A stretch of DNA of 64,000 nt, from the NCBI GenBank assembly GCA_045541115.1, contig JAZQIM010000001.1, positions 16,345 through 80,344 of the forward strand, in the 5' to 3' direction. Shown here in pieces: positions 48,676-58,696 of this stretch. Position 1 is the stretch's first letter. Each line of letters opens with the position of its first letter. The position numbers and the translations under genes were made by a program. The notes below the pieces were generated by a model. That model did no database searches and was not told the DNA's origin. It saw only the letters and a program-made list of their open reading frames with translations. Origin of the DNA: Aphodoplasma sp045541115 (GTDB lineage Bacteria; Bacillota; Clostridia; UBA1381; UMGS1253).

Positions 48676-51600
48676 ATGGCACAAATTGTTGATTTTACAC
48701 ATTTACATGTTCATACGGAGTACAGCCTTTTAGATGGCGCTGCCTCCCTGGACAAGCTTATTAAAAAAGCAAAAAGCATGAATATGAGTGCGCTTGCAAT
48801 TACTGACCATGGCGTAATGTACGGCGCTGTTGATTTTTACAAAAAAGCCGTCGCACAAGGCATTAAGCCGATTATCGGCTGCGAGGTGTATACATCTGCA
48901 AGAACCCGTTTTGACAAGCAGCATGAATATGACGCTGACACATCGCACCTTGTCTTGCTTGCAAAAAACCAAAATGGGTATAATAATTTAATCGAGCTTG
49001 TGTCGCGCGCATACACAGAAGGATTTTACTATAAGCCGCGTGTTGACAAAGAGCTTTTAGAAAAGTATAGCTCGGATTTAATCTGCCTTTCAGCATGTCT
49101 TGCAGGAGAAATCCCAAAGCTTCTTTTAAGCGGTGACTATGAAGGCGCAAAAAACAAGGCTCTGTGGTATCAGAGCGTTTTTGGCAAGGAAAATTACTTT
49201 ATTGAGCTTCAGGACCACGGAATCGACGAGCAAAAGCGCATTATCCCCATGCTTATAAAGCTCGCAGACGAAATAGGCGCTGAGCTTGTTGCGACTAACG
49301 ATTTACATTATATCGAAAAAACAGATGCTCCGTATCAGGACGTTTTGATGTGCATACAAATGGCAAAACGAGTAGACGATACAGACAGAATGAAATTTGC
49401 AACAGACGAATTTTACTTAAAAAGCGGTCTTCAGATGCAGGAGCTTTTCTCATATGCTCCGTCTGCAATTTCAAACACAAGAAAAATTGCCGACATGTGT
49501 AATGTGGAATTTGATTTTGACAAAACATATCTTCCGCGCTACGACGTACCTGATAATATGAGCGCATTTGAATATCTAAAAAAGCTATGTTACGAAGGAC
49601 TGTCAAAGCGATATGACCCTGTAAGCGATGACGTAAAACAACGCCTCGAATATGAGCTTGGCGTAATAAACTCGATGGGATATGTCGACTATTTTCTAAT
49701 CGTATGGGATTTTATAAAATTTGCAAAGGATAACAAAATACCTGTAGGACCGGGACGTGGTTCAGGCGCAGGAAGTATCGTTGCATATTGTCTTAACATA
49801 ACCACGATTGACCCGCTTAAATACAACCTTCTTTTTGAACGATTTCTAAACCCCGAACGCGTAAGCATGCCCGATATTGATACGGACTTTTGCATCGACA
49901 GACGTGGCGAGGTTATCGATTATGTAATACAAAAATATGGCGCAGACCATGTTGCACAGATAATTACTTTTGGAAAGCTTAAAGCCCGCGCGGCAATCCG
50001 TGATGTTGGACGAGCTCTCGATGTGCCGCTCTCCACGGTTGACACGGTCGCAAAGCTCGTTCCAAACGACCTTAATATGACGCTCGATAAGGCGCTTGAA
50101 GTAAGCAGCCAGCTCTATGAGCTGTATTCGAGCGACGAGATGATTAAAAAACTTATTGATACTGCAAAGGTAATTGAAGGACTTCCGCGCCACAGTGGTG
50201 TTCACGCTGCAGGTGTCGTTATTACTGACAAGCCCGTTTCGTCGTATGTCCCATTGCAGCTTTCAAAAGACGTAATTACAACACAGTATCACATGGATAA
50301 TCTTGGCGAGCTCGGTCTTTTGAAGATGGACTTTCTCGGCCTTAGAAACCTTACAGTAATAAAAAATGCAGTAGATAACATAAAAATGAGCCGAGGCGAA
50401 GATGTCGACATTGACAATATTGATTTTGATGCGCCTGAAGTTTACGATATGATAAGCTCCGGCGATACGCTCGGCGTATTTCAGCTTGAAAGCGCAGGCA
50501 TGCGCGACTTTATAAAGGATTTAAAGCCGCGTTCTCTCGAAGATATTATAGCCGGAATATCACTTTTCCGCCCGGGCCCGATGGAACAGATTCCAAGATA
50601 CGTAAAAAACAAGGATAATCCGGACAAAATCACATACAAACACCCAATGCTCGAACCGATACTAAACGTTACATACGGCTGTATCGTATATCAGGAGCAG
50701 GTTTTGCAGATTGTTCAAAAGCTCGGCGGCTATTCGCTTGGCAAGGCAGACTTATTGCGCCGCGCAATGAGCAAGAAAAAGCACGATGTAATGCAGCGCG
50801 AGCGCGATGTATTCATATACGGTCAGACAGACGATGACGGAAGCGTAACAGTCGAAGGCGCAATCCGCCGCGGAGTGAGCGAAGATGTTGCCGCGGCAAT
50901 ATTTGATGAGATTATGGACTTTGCAAGCTATGCTTTTAATAAATCGCACGCCGCAGCATATGCAATCGTGGCATACCAGACGGCTTACTTAAAATGCTTC
51001 TATACGGCCGAATATATGGCGGCGCTTTTATCGTCTATGATGGGCTCAAGAGATAAAATTGTTGAGTATCTTGCCGATTGCAAAGCGCGTAGCATCGATG
51101 TTTTGCCTCCCGATGTAAACAAGAGCTTTTACCGCTTTACCGTTGAAGATTCAAAGGTGCGCTTTGGTCTTGAGGCAGTAAAAAATGTCGGACACAAGCT
51201 TCTTATACAGATAGCTGACGAGCGCGCTCGAAACGGCGAATTTAAAAACTTTACAAATTTCCTTGAACGTATGAGCGGAAGCGAGCTTAATAAGCGTGCG
51301 CTTGAAAACCTTATAAAATGCGGGGCTTTCGATTCGATGGGCATGACTCGCCATTCGCTTATTATTGCATATGAACCGCTTTTATCAGGCATAGCTACAC
51401 AAAACAAGCAAAATATTGCAGGACAGATATCTTTGTTTGATGACGGAAGTGCTCTCGAAACAGGAAGTGCACCGGAAGAGATCGCAAACTTTCCCGAATA
51501 CAGCAAAAAAGAGCTTTTGGCTATGGAAAAAGAGACGATAGGTCTTTATTTGTCGGGACATCCTTTAGACGAATATAAAGAAAACATCTCCCGCCTTTCA

Positions 51601-52173
51601 AGTGCCAACACTATGCAGATTAGCTCTCTTGCCTCGCAGGATGAAAACGGCGATTACATTATAAATGAAGGCGGCGCATTTAAAGACGGCGACTTTGTAA
51701 CAATCGGCGGAATTATAACGGCGCGCCGTAACAAAACGACGAAAAACAATACACAGATGGCTTTTCTTACATTTGAAGATTTGTACGGCAGCATCGATGT
51801 AATCGTTTTTCCAAAAATGTACGAAAAGTTTTCACAAATTATGAATGAAGACAGTATCGTATTTATAAAAGCACGAATAAGTCTTCGAGAAGATGAAGCG
51901 CCAAAGCTCATGTGCGAGCAGATTATTTTATACGATGAATACGCTTCTTTATTTAAAACGCTCTATCTGAAAATAGAGACAGGCGCAGAACAAAAATGGG
52001 ACGATGTTAAAAATGTCCTTTTAGAGCACAAAGGAAACACACCCATCAAGGTTTTCTTCGAAAAAGAAGGCTGTGTTCGCAGCGTTTCAAAAGACCTTTT
52101 CTGCACGTTAGATGATGATTTTTGCCACAAATTAAGCGATATATTAGGCGAAAATTGCGTGAAGATAAAATAA
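48676..52173 (+). CDS. dnaE: DNA polymerase III alpha subunit, DnaE1 type
   Basis: 1165 residues, the normal DnaE length. Seen are the N-terminal PHP domain (HLHVHTEYSLLDGA, TDHGVMYGAVDFYK), the palm with PGRGSGAGSIVAYCL and two catalytic aspartates in PDIDTDFCIDRRGEV (about 398-412), the third in LLKMDFLGLRNLT (about 550), the beta-clamp-binding SLF-type sequence QISLFDDG, and the C-terminal OB-fold with GGIITARRNKTTKNNTQMAF. PolC is not in the window. AAGGAGG precedes the ATG. Confidence 0.97.
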   Translation: MAQIVDFTHLHVHTEYSLLDGAASLDKLIKKAKSMNMSALAITDHGVMYGAVDFYKKAVAQGIKPIIGCEVYTSARTRFDKQHEYDADTSHLVLLAKNQNGYNNLIELVSRAYTEGFYYKPRVDKELLEKYSSDLICLSACLAGEIPKLLLSGDYEGAKNKALWYQSVFGKENYFIELQDHGIDEQKRIIPMLIKLADEIGAELVATNDLHYIEKTDAPYQDVLMCIQMAKRVDDTDRMKFATDEFYLKSGLQMQELFSYAPSAISNTRKIADMCNVEFDFDKTYLPRYDVPDNMSAFEYLKKLCYEGLSKRYDPVSDDVKQRLEYELGVINSMGYVDYFLIVWDFIKFAKDNKIPVGPGRGSGAGSIVAYCLNITTIDPLKYNLLFERFLNPERVSMPDIDTDFCIDRRGEVIDYVIQKYGADHVAQIITFGKLKARAAIRDVGRALDVPLSTVDTVAKLVPNDLNMTLDKALEVSSQLYELYSSDEMIKKLIDTAKVIEGLPRHSGVHAAGVVITDKPVSSYVPLQLSKDVITTQYHMDNLGELGLLKMDFLGLRNLTVIKNAVDNIKMSRGEDVDIDNIDFDAPEVYDMISSGDTLGVFQLESAGMRDFIKDLKPRSLEDIIAGISLFRPGPMEQIPRYVKNKDNPDKITYKHPMLEPILNVTYGCIVYQEQVLQIVQKLGGYSLGKADLLRRAMSKKKHDVMQRERDVFIYGQTDDDGSVTVEGAIRRGVSEDVAAAIFDEIMDFASYAFNKSHAAAYAIVAYQTAYLKCFYTAEYMAALLSSMMGSRDKIVEYLADCKARSIDVLPPDVNKSFYRFTVEDSKVRFGLEAVKNVGHKLLIQIADERARNGEFKNFTNFLERMSGSELNKRALENLIKCGAFDSMGMTRHSLIIAYEPLLSGIATQNKQNIAGQISLFDDGSALETGSAPEEIANFPEYSKKELLAMEKETIGLYLSGHPLDEYKENISRLSSANTMQISSLASQDENGDYIINEGGAFKDGDFVTIGGIITARRNKTTKNNTQMAFLTFEDLYGSIDVIVFPKMYEKFSQIMNEDSIVFIKARISLREDEAPKLMCEQIILYDEYASLFKTLYLKIETGAEQKWDDVKNVLLEHKGNTPIKVFFEKEGCVRSVSKDLFCTLDDDFCHKLSDILGENCVKIK

Positions 52174-52335
52174 TTATGTAATTTTATATTGCATTTGTGT
52201 GCAAAATAATATAAAATGTAGTTTGATGTGCGCCCCAAAATAACCGGCGGACATAATAACGATTAACAGTTTTTGTTGATTAGTAAATGATTTACACCCA
52301 TGCGGTGTGTTTCGAAAAAAGGAGTGAGTCGCAAA

Positions 52336-52533
52336 ATGTGGACAGTTGTTTACATTGCGAAAAGCATGGATATTGCCGAGCAGATACGCGAACTGCTCGA
52401 AAAGGATGGCTTGCTTGTAAAATTGCATCCTATTGCTAAAAAAGCTGACAGCGCAGAGGGAAGCTGTGAAGTGCTTGTTCCCGCATCAGAGGTTGAACAG
52501 GCTCATGGGCTTATTATTGATTCGGACTTTTAA
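52336..52533 (+). CDS. small DUF2007-like protein before pfkA
   Basis: A 65-residue protein starting at MWTVVYIAKSMDIAEQIREL and continuing through EKDGLLVKLHPIAKK and EVLVPASEVEQAHGLIIDSD: a small alpha/beta fold similar to the putative signal-transducing DUF2007 family. Such a gene is frequently found just before pfkA in Clostridia. I use the ATG at 52336, 11 bases from GGAG; upstream starts overlap the ribosome binding site. No function is proven; a PII-like sensor is only speculation. pfkA follows 33 bases downstream. Confidence 0.8.
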   Translation: MWTVVYIAKSMDIAEQIRELLEKDGLLVKLHPIAKKADSAEGSCEVLVPASEVEQAHGLIIDSDF

Positions 52534-52566
52534 TCTTTCCGGATTATTGACAGAAAGGAGTTTTTT

Positions 52567-53538
52567 ATGGCTGAGATAAAAAAAATCGGCGTACTTACAA
52601 GTGGTGGCGATGCACCGGGTATGAATGCGGCGCTTCGTGCAGTTGTTCGCACAGCCGTATATAACGGCATTCAGGTAATGGGTATAAAAAAAGGATATAA
52701 CGGCCTTATAAATGGCGATATTTTTGAGATGAATGCAAGAAGTGTTTCTGAAACACTTCAACGTGGCGGCACAATTCTTCAAACGGCAAGATGTGCTGAA
52801 TTTAAAACCGCCGAAGGAGTAAAGCGCGGCGCAGAAATCGCAAAAATTTTTGGTCTTGACGGTCTCGTTGTAATCGGTGGCGATGGTTCATTCCGCGGTG
52901 CGCATGATTTGGCGGCGGAAGGCATTGCAACTATAGGTATTCCTGCTACAATCGACAATGACATCGGTTGCACAGAATACTGCATAGGATATGATACTGC
53001 ATTAAATACTGCCATGGATGCTATAGATAAAATCCGTGACACAGCTACAAGCCATGAGAGAAGCTCGGTAATCGAGGTTATGGGCCGCGACGCCGGTTAT
53101 ATCGCCTTAAATGTCGGTATTTCGTGTGGTGCGGAAGCTGTAATCATACCCGAAAAAGACCTTAACTTTGACGAAGACGTTCTCCGTCCCATTATAGAAG
53201 GAAAACACAGAGGCAAAAGCCACTACCTTGTTATTGTAGCTGAAGGTGTCGGTTCGGCTATTCCAATGGCAGAAGAAATCGGGAAACGCACAGGCATCAA
53301 GACAACGGCAACAGTTTTAGGTCATATTCAGCGCGGCGGAAGCCCAACCGTGCAGGACAGAGTTAATGCGAGCGCTATGGGCTTTAAGGCGGTAGAGCTG
53401 CTGCTTGAAGGAAAGTCAAATCGCCTTGTTGTTATGCAAAATAGCAAGGTTTGTGACGTTGATATCGTTGAAGGATTAAAAACACAAAAAAAGATAGACC
53501 CTGACATAATAAGAATGTGTAAGGTTTTGTCTTGGTAA
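52567..53538 (+). CDS. pfkA: ATP-dependent 6-phosphofructokinase
   Basis: 323 residues, cytosolic, tetrameric. Seen are LTSGGDAPGMNAALRAVVR at the start, GGDGSFRGAHDL (about 104), PATIDNDIGCTEYCIGYDTA (about 122), the EVMGRDAGYIAL block and LGHIQRGGSPTVQDR. GGDGS with Gly at position 104 fits the ATP-dependent type; PPi-dependent enzymes usually have Asp in that position. Downstream is a strong terminator. Confidence 0.96.
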   Translation: MAEIKKIGVLTSGGDAPGMNAALRAVVRTAVYNGIQVMGIKKGYNGLINGDIFEMNARSVSETLQRGGTILQTARCAEFKTAEGVKRGAEIAKIFGLDGLVVIGGDGSFRGAHDLAAEGIATIGIPATIDNDIGCTEYCIGYDTALNTAMDAIDKIRDTATSHERSSVIEVMGRDAGYIALNVGISCGAEAVIIPEKDLNFDEDVLRPIIEGKHRGKSHYLVIVAEGVGSAIPMAEEIGKRTGIKTTATVLGHIQRGGSPTVQDRVNASAMGFKAVELLLEGKSNRLVVMQNSKVCDVDIVEGLKTQKKIDPDIIRMCKVLSW

Positions 53539-53556
53539 AATTATTTATGAATTAAA

Positions 53557-53596
53557 AAAGCAGCGGAAAAATTTATTCCGCTGCTTTACTTTTTTA
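53557..53596. terminator. bidirectional terminator after pfkA
   Basis: AAAGCAGCGGAA (53557-53568) pairs with TTCCGCTGCTTT (53576-53587); T-run follows on the plus strand. Confidence 0.85.
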
Positions 53597-55369
53597 AATA
53601 TAATTATCGGGGTTTTGCAATACGCCGTTTTTATAAATTTCAAAATGACAATGGTTTCCTGTGGAGTTTCCCGTCGAACCCATATATGCTATTGTTTGTC
53701 CTTTTTCAACGACATCGCCTACACTAACTGCAAATGAGCTGTTATGTGCATAATAAGTAACGTATCCATTCTGGTGGTCGATTTTTACAAGCTTGCCAAA
53801 CAATCCTGACCAGCCCGCTGCAATTACTATACCGTTATCAGCTGCACGAATCGGTGTGCCATATGAGTTTGCGATATCAATTCCCTTATGAAAACCGCTT
53901 CGTCTGTAACCATAGCGCGATGTAATTGTACCATATACAGGAGAAATAAATTTTCCTGTTCCATAGCCCTTTGGCGGCTCTTTTGTGCCAACCTTTTTAA
54001 TGCGTGTTACAGGCTCCTTAATCGTTGTCTGTGATAGAATCTCTCTTGAAACCTCAAGTCCGTTTTCTTTTACTATGCTTGCAACGACTGCGACTTCGCC
54101 GTTTTCACCGCTCTGTGTAATCTCACTCTTTCCGCGATACATGCTGTCGGTTTCCACAACCTGTGTTTCATAACCAATCGGCTCTGTGTATTCCTTCACC
54201 TGCTGTGTTGTAACGTTTACAACAGGAACATACGCTTTAACACTTATAACATCGCCAAGCACAATATTTTCCTCAAGCCCCGGATTTATCGAAAGAATTT
54301 CATCGACACTTGTATCAAATTTTCTTGATATGCTCCAAAGTGTATCACCTTCGGCAATTTTATATTCATTTTCCTTTCTCTCGCTGCCCCTTAACACTGC
54401 GACAGCTTCCTTCGGGCTGCGTAAAAGTGTCAGCGGAGCTCTTTGCATTCTTATAACAAGCTCTTTATCCGTCTTAAATACTACGTCTTCTCTTCCGCCC
54501 GTATAAAAGTTTTTGAACTCATCTAACACCATTTGTGCTTCTTCTTGAGTCGTGAGTGCACAAAGCTGGGTGTCATCAAGGCAAATTACGTACATTTCAT
54601 GCATTTTATCACTTAATGCACAAATCGAATTCTTTACATCAATCTTATCTGTATACGTACCACGCGCAACAAGTCGCGGTATCATAACTATGTCTGCACT
54701 GATTTTGCTTTCTTCACCGAAGTTTTCTACAAGCATTGTGTTTACATCGTTTACTATGTTTTCACATACACTCTTGCTTTCCACTATGCCGATGCTCTGT
54801 CCATTTACAACAGCCTCAAAGCCAACCGAAAAGTTAAGCACAACAACTAAAAGAGCTGCCAGGGCAAGCGTAACACTTCCGCCAAAAGCTACTGCAGAAC
54901 GGTTTTTCTCGGCATTCATATAATTTCTTATTTTCTCAATGCCACTTACACACTTATACTTAAAACTTCCACTTACCTTTTCTCTGCCCGCAATATTGTC
55001 AAGCTCCATATACTCGCCTATCGCTTTTTTGCTTTTTATGTATGCTTTCTCAAATACCTTTGCAGTGTTAAGGCGAGCATTTTTATATGCTTTTCCAAAA
55101 AACTTTGAGGTATTATCCCATGCATTTTTGCATGCGGATTTTATCGCCGTAGTATTTATGGCCGACTTTTCTGTACGTTTTTTCGGCGCTTCTTTTGTTA
55201 CAGAGCTGATAATCTCAAATTTTACAGCATTATATTCACTTTTCTGTGCTACTAATTTTATAACCTCATTATCATCTTCTTCGTTTACAGCAAAGCATCT
55301 TCTGCGATCTTCTGCTGCAGCGCTTTCAAAGCTTTTAGATTCAGAACCTCTGTATATTCCTCGTCTCAT
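53594..55369 (-). CDS. M23 peptidase with LysM and G5 domains
   Basis: A 591-residue membrane-anchored murein endopeptidase. In order: a basic N-terminal region of about 155 residues inside the cell, one transmembrane segment (about 160-182, VTLALAALLVVVLNF), a beta domain, a LysM (about 335-382, YKIAEGDTLWSISRKFDTSV), a G5 domain (about 390-470, with YETQVVETDSMYRGKSEITQ) and a C-terminal M23 domain with zinc ligands HKGIDIA and NHCHFE. All ligands are kept, so it is probably active. The long inside region is unusual and could bind a cytosolic partner. Confidence 0.93.
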   Translation of the reverse strand: MRRGIYRGSESKSFESAAAEDRRRCFAVNEEDDNEVIKLVAQKSEYNAVKFEIISSVTKEAPKKRTEKSAINTTAIKSACKNAWDNTSKFFGKAYKNARLNTAKVFEKAYIKSKKAIGEYMELDNIAGREKVSGSFKYKCVSGIEKIRNYMNAEKNRSAVAFGGSVTLALAALLVVVLNFSVGFEAVVNGQSIGIVESKSVCENIVNDVNTMLVENFGEESKISADIVMIPRLVARGTYTDKIDVKNSICALSDKMHEMYVICLDDTQLCALTTQEEAQMVLDEFKNFYTGGREDVVFKTDKELVIRMQRAPLTLLRSPKEAVAVLRGSERKENEYKIAEGDTLWSISRKFDTSVDEILSINPGLEENIVLGDVISVKAYVPVVNVTTQQVKEYTEPIGYETQVVETDSMYRGKSEITQSGENGEVAVVASIVKENGLEVSREILSQTTIKEPVTRIKKVGTKEPPKGYGTGKFISPVYGTITSRYGYRRSGFHKGIDIANSYGTPIRAADNGIVIAAGWSGLFGKLVKIDHQNGYVTYYAHNSSFAVSVGDVVEKGQTIAYMGSTGNSTGNHCHFEIYKNGVLQNPDNYI

Positions 55370-55480
55370 CTTTTCACCTCACTGATCCTCGTCCGACGAA
55401 ACAATTTCTCTACGCCGGATATCCTCTATAACATATCTTCTTCATACTATACAAATATTACAAATTTATTAACTAGAATT

Positions 55481-55509
55481 ATTTTACACCATGTAGAAGA
55501 AAAAATCAA
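55481..55509 (-). promoter_or_regulatory. promoter of the M23 gene
   Basis: On the minus strand TTGATT (55504-55509), 17 bases, TAAAAT (55481-55486). Confidence 0.65.
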
Positions 55510-55783
55510 GTGTTTTCGAAACTTTTTTGTAACAATTTTGTAAACATTTATATTTGCTCACTCTTTTTCATTTTTCATAACGAAAATTTTTTCTTCATAA
55601 TTATATGATAGAAAGTCAATTCCGTTAAAAGATTCGCTCCTTATTAAATGATGGATCTGCTGCTTTCTAAAATTTTAGACAAAACAGCGTCTTGTTTTTT
55701 GGCCTTATTTATACACTAACACAATCCCGCTCGCTCCATTTGTAAATATATGGTAAAAACTGCTTATTTTTAATAAAATTTTC

Positions 55784-55812
55784 TTGCAAAAAAGCATTAA
55801 ATGGTGTATATT
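55784..55812 (+). promoter_or_regulatory. promoter of the glycosyltransferase gene
   Basis: TTGCAA (55784-55789), 17 bases, TATATT (55807-55812), leaving a leader of about 90 bases that contains a possible stem. Confidence 0.65.
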
Positions 55813-55907
55813 GTTTAATAGGAGATAGCGGGTTTGCAGACGATACATGGTTTTATTTGCATCCCGATTTCATATATAACTATAATTTTAATATGAGGTG
55901 AACAGTC

Positions 55908-57170
55908 TTGAGCGATTTTGTACTCGACATACTAAATGTAGTTACAATGGTAATTCAGCTTTTGGCATTAGCAATAACTTTGTATTATTTTGTTGTTGGT
56001 ATTTTTGGATGGATTCCTAAAAAAGAGCGTGGCGAAAAAAGCACACGAAAAAATACTTTTGCGCTGCTTGTTGCTGCCCACGATGAAGAAATGGTTATAG
56101 GCAACATGGTCGACAGCCTTGCATCTCTCGACTACGACAAGGATTTTTACGACATTTATGTGATTGCCGATAACTGTACGGACGCAACAGCACAGATTGC
56201 ACGCGAACATGGCGCAATCGTATATGAGCGTTTTAACACTACCGAGCGTGGCAAGGGTTTTGCTCTTGAGTGGATGTTTGAAAAGCTCTTTAATATGGAA
56301 AAACAATACGACTTTATCGGAATATTTGACGCAGATAACCTCGTCGACAAAAATTTCCTAAAGGCGATGAATAATCAGATTAACAACGGCTATAACGTTG
56401 TACAGGGTTATGTTGACAGCAAAAACCCGTTTGATTCATGGATTACTTGCGCATATTCATTCTCCTTCTGGTCAGTAAGCAGAGTATTTCAGCTTGCAAG
56501 ACATAATCTCGGCCTTTCGTGTCAGCTTTCAGGCACAGGCTTCGTTATGAAAACGCAGCTTCTAAAAGAGCTTGGCTGGGGCGCGACATGTCTTACAGAA
56601 GATATGGAATTCACGATGAAGCTTGCTCTTAATGACGAAAAAGTCGGTTTTGCGTATGACGCTGTTATATATGACGAAAAGCCTCTTACGCTTGTGCAGA
56701 GCTGGAGACAGCGCAAGCGCTGGATGCAGGGACACGCAGACGTTGCATCGAGATTCTTTGGAAAACTCGTTAAAAAAGCATTTAGTGAAGGTAAGTTTAT
56801 GTGTCTCGACTGTGCACTTTATCTCGTACAGCCGATAAGAATTATGGCCCTCGGTTTTATAACACTTTTTGCATGGCTTCAGGCTGCATATCCGGATGGC
56901 AACGTAGGTCTTTTCCATATGGATTATCTCTTTACTCCTATCGTATGGAATACATTTGTTATTCTTCAGCTTTTGTATATGCCTGTTGTTATTGCAATCG
57001 AGCGCAGGGTGTTCGACAAAAAAATGTTCTGGGGATATCTTACATTTATGATTTATAACCTTACATGGATACCGATTGCAGTTCAGGGCATGATCGACAA
57101 GAATAAGACAGAGTGGTCACACACAAAGCATACAAGACAGATTACGATAAACGATTTTGAAAAAAAATAA
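55908..57170 (+). CDS. processive family 2 glycosyltransferase
   Basis: A 420-residue membrane enzyme of the cellulose/hyaluronan/chitin synthase type. In order: one transmembrane segment (about 10-35), a GT-A domain with LLVAAHDEEMVIGNMVDSL, VIADNCTDATAQIARE, GIFDADNLVD (metal-binding D-x-D about 140), the acceptor motif CLTEDMEFTMKL and QRKRWMQGH (QxxRW), then four or so C-terminal transmembrane segments. It starts at TTG after GAGGTG. The product is an unknown beta-linked polymer or a single sugar transfer onto lipid. There is no PilZ domain. Confidence 0.92.
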   Translation: MSDFVLDILNVVTMVIQLLALAITLYYFVVGIFGWIPKKERGEKSTRKNTFALLVAAHDEEMVIGNMVDSLASLDYDKDFYDIYVIADNCTDATAQIAREHGAIVYERFNTTERGKGFALEWMFEKLFNMEKQYDFIGIFDADNLVDKNFLKAMNNQINNGYNVVQGYVDSKNPFDSWITCAYSFSFWSVSRVFQLARHNLGLSCQLSGTGFVMKTQLLKELGWGATCLTEDMEFTMKLALNDEKVGFAYDAVIYDEKPLTLVQSWRQRKRWMQGHADVASRFFGKLVKKAFSEGKFMCLDCALYLVQPIRIMALGFITLFAWLQAAYPDGNVGLFHMDYLFTPIVWNTFVILQLLYMPVVIAIERRVFDKKMFWGYLTFMIYNLTWIPIAVQGMIDKNKTEWSHTKHTRQITINDFEKK

Positions 57171-57180
57171 TTCCTAACAT

Positions 57181-57212
57181 AAAAACCCCACATCAGACGG
57201 TGTGGGGTTTTT
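57181..57212 (+). terminator. terminator after the glycosyltransferase
   Basis: AAAAACCCCACAT pairs with GTGTGGGGTTTTT around CAGACG, then AAAA. Confidence 0.85.
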
Positions 57213-57240
57213 AAAACAGATAATAAACGCGGAGATTGAT

Positions 57241-57816
57241 ATGTTTATAAAAAGTGAGCTACGAAATGAATACAGGCTTATTCGCAGAAGTCTTGATAAT
57301 TCTTTTTGCGACAGCGCATCAAAAAAAATCTGCGAAAGCATCATCGGCTTAAGCGAGTATGGTTCGTCAAAAACAATTATGAGCTACAGTGCTATAAACA
57401 AAGAGGTTCGTACTGATTTATTAAACGAACATGCTTTAAACTCGCAAAAAACCTTGCTTCTGCCCGTTTGTAATACAAAAACCGAAACGATGCATGCCGC
57501 AAGGCTTAATGGCGCGCAGGACATGGCTCTTGGCGGATACGGAATTTATGAACCGAGCGATAAGACGACTTTTGACGAAGAAAAAATCGACATTGTAATT
57601 GTACCCGCTCTCGTATTTAACAGACGTGGATACAGAATAGGTTATGGCAAGGGATATTATGATAAATTTCTTCGTTCATGTAAAAACGCTTTAAAAATTG
57701 GCTGTGCATACACGTGCCAGATTTCAGATATGGATTTTTGCAGCGATTACGATATCGCTGTAGATATAATCGTTACACAAAAGGAAGTGATATACTGTCA
57801 TGGTAAAAGCATTTAA
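57241..57816 (+). CDS. 5-formyltetrahydrofolate cyclo-ligase
   Basis: Converts 5-formyl-THF to 5,10-methenyl-THF using ATP; 191 residues. Seen are KSELRNEYRLIRRSLD at the start, VIGLSEY with TIMSYSAINKEVRTD, and the C-terminal FNRRGYRIGYGKGYYDKFL nucleotide-binding block (G-x-G-x-G-Y-Y-D). The ATG at 57241 follows CGGAG; an in-frame start at 57202 lies in the preceding terminator. It overlaps the next gene by 17 bases. Confidence 0.94.
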   Translation: MFIKSELRNEYRLIRRSLDNSFCDSASKKICESIIGLSEYGSSKTIMSYSAINKEVRTDLLNEHALNSQKTLLLPVCNTKTETMHAARLNGAQDMALGGYGIYEPSDKTTFDEEKIDIVIVPALVFNRRGYRIGYGKGYYDKFLRSCKNALKIGCAYTCQISDMDFCSDYDIAVDIIVTQKEVIYCHGKSI

Positions 57817-58693
57817 AAATTATATAAACAACCTCACGCCGCACAGACGTGCGTGCGCTGTTCTTCTCGTCTTTTTTGTGCTTTTTTCTGTGTCGCACAA
57901 AATATTTTCATCTATTGCCATTTCAGATTATATCGCTACCGCACTTGCGCTAATCGCACCGATTGTTATTGTGTTATCTTTTTACCTTTTTATAACAAAG
58001 CCTGATAGGAAGAGGTTTTTCCGCGCAAACAAAGTCAGCGCATCCGATATGGTTTTGTGGTTTTTTCTCGGCGTATGTGCAAACTGTGCACTTACAGTAA
58101 TCGATATCCCGGTAAATGCGTTCTGGCAACAGTTTTTCTCCCTGCCAAGAGCAATTTTATCACCGCACTCTTTTGGCGAATATATTGTCGGCGTAATTTG
58201 CATCGCTGTTGTGCCGGCAGTATTTGAGGAGCTTTTTTGTCGCGGCATAATCCTTCGTGAATACGAAAACTATGGCAGAACTTTTGCAATTTTTGCAAGC
58301 GCACTCGCCTTTTTAGTATTGCACAATTCTGTCACAAGCGCCGTTTCAATGCTACTTCTCGGACTCATGCTTGCCTTTATTGTCACAAAAACAAATTCAA
58401 TTTTCCCCGCAATGATTTTCCACTTTGCGCTAAACTTCTTTTCTCTCACAGTAAGCTACATATCAGAAAGCGTCATACCGTATCATCTTCAAAGTGAGCT
58501 TTCGCTTGTTATAAACATACTTTTTATTTTTCTTGCACTCACATTCTTTATAACTGTATTTTCAGTTTTGAGCAGTAAATCAAAAAAATCAGGACGCACA
58601 AAAAAGATTGCACGTCCTAAAATGGGTTTTAGTTTTTCTTTAATTATCGTAATTTTAATATACATCTTTACACAGCTAAAGTTCTTTATGTAA
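57800..58693 (+). CDS. CPBP-family intramembrane metalloprotease
   Basis: A 297-residue protein with about eight transmembrane segments. Seen are the CPBP/Rce1 motifs PAVFEELFCRGIILREY (EExxxR type, about 134-150), LAFLVLHNSVTSAVSMLL (His) and the last motif with IFPAMIFHFALNFF (H-x-x-x-N). All proposed active-site residues are present. The family includes type II CAAX-like proteases and bacteriocin-immunity proteins; the substrate here is unknown. It is translationally coupled to the cyclo-ligase gene, although the two functions are not obviously linked. Confidence 0.93.
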   Translation: MVKAFKNYINNLTPHRRACAVLLVFFVLFSVSHKIFSSIAISDYIATALALIAPIVIVLSFYLFITKPDRKRFFRANKVSASDMVLWFFLGVCANCALTVIDIPVNAFWQQFFSLPRAILSPHSFGEYIVGVICIAVVPAVFEELFCRGIILREYENYGRTFAIFASALAFLVLHNSVTSAVSMLLLGLMLAFIVTKTNSIFPAMIFHFALNFFSLTVSYISESVIPYHLQSELSLVINILFIFLALTFFITVFSVLSSKSKKSGRTKKIARPKMGFSFSLIIVILIYIFTQLKFFM

Positions 58694-58696
58694 TTC

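Larger units (their letters stand above)
55370..55907. other. divergent intergenic region
   Basis: A 538-base gap between the M23 gene (minus) and the glycosyltransferase (plus). It holds one clear promoter for each side and a leader hairpin before the glycosyltransferase. I see nothing gene-like in the middle (55510-55780), which is AT-rich with no supported frame. Confidence 0.55.
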
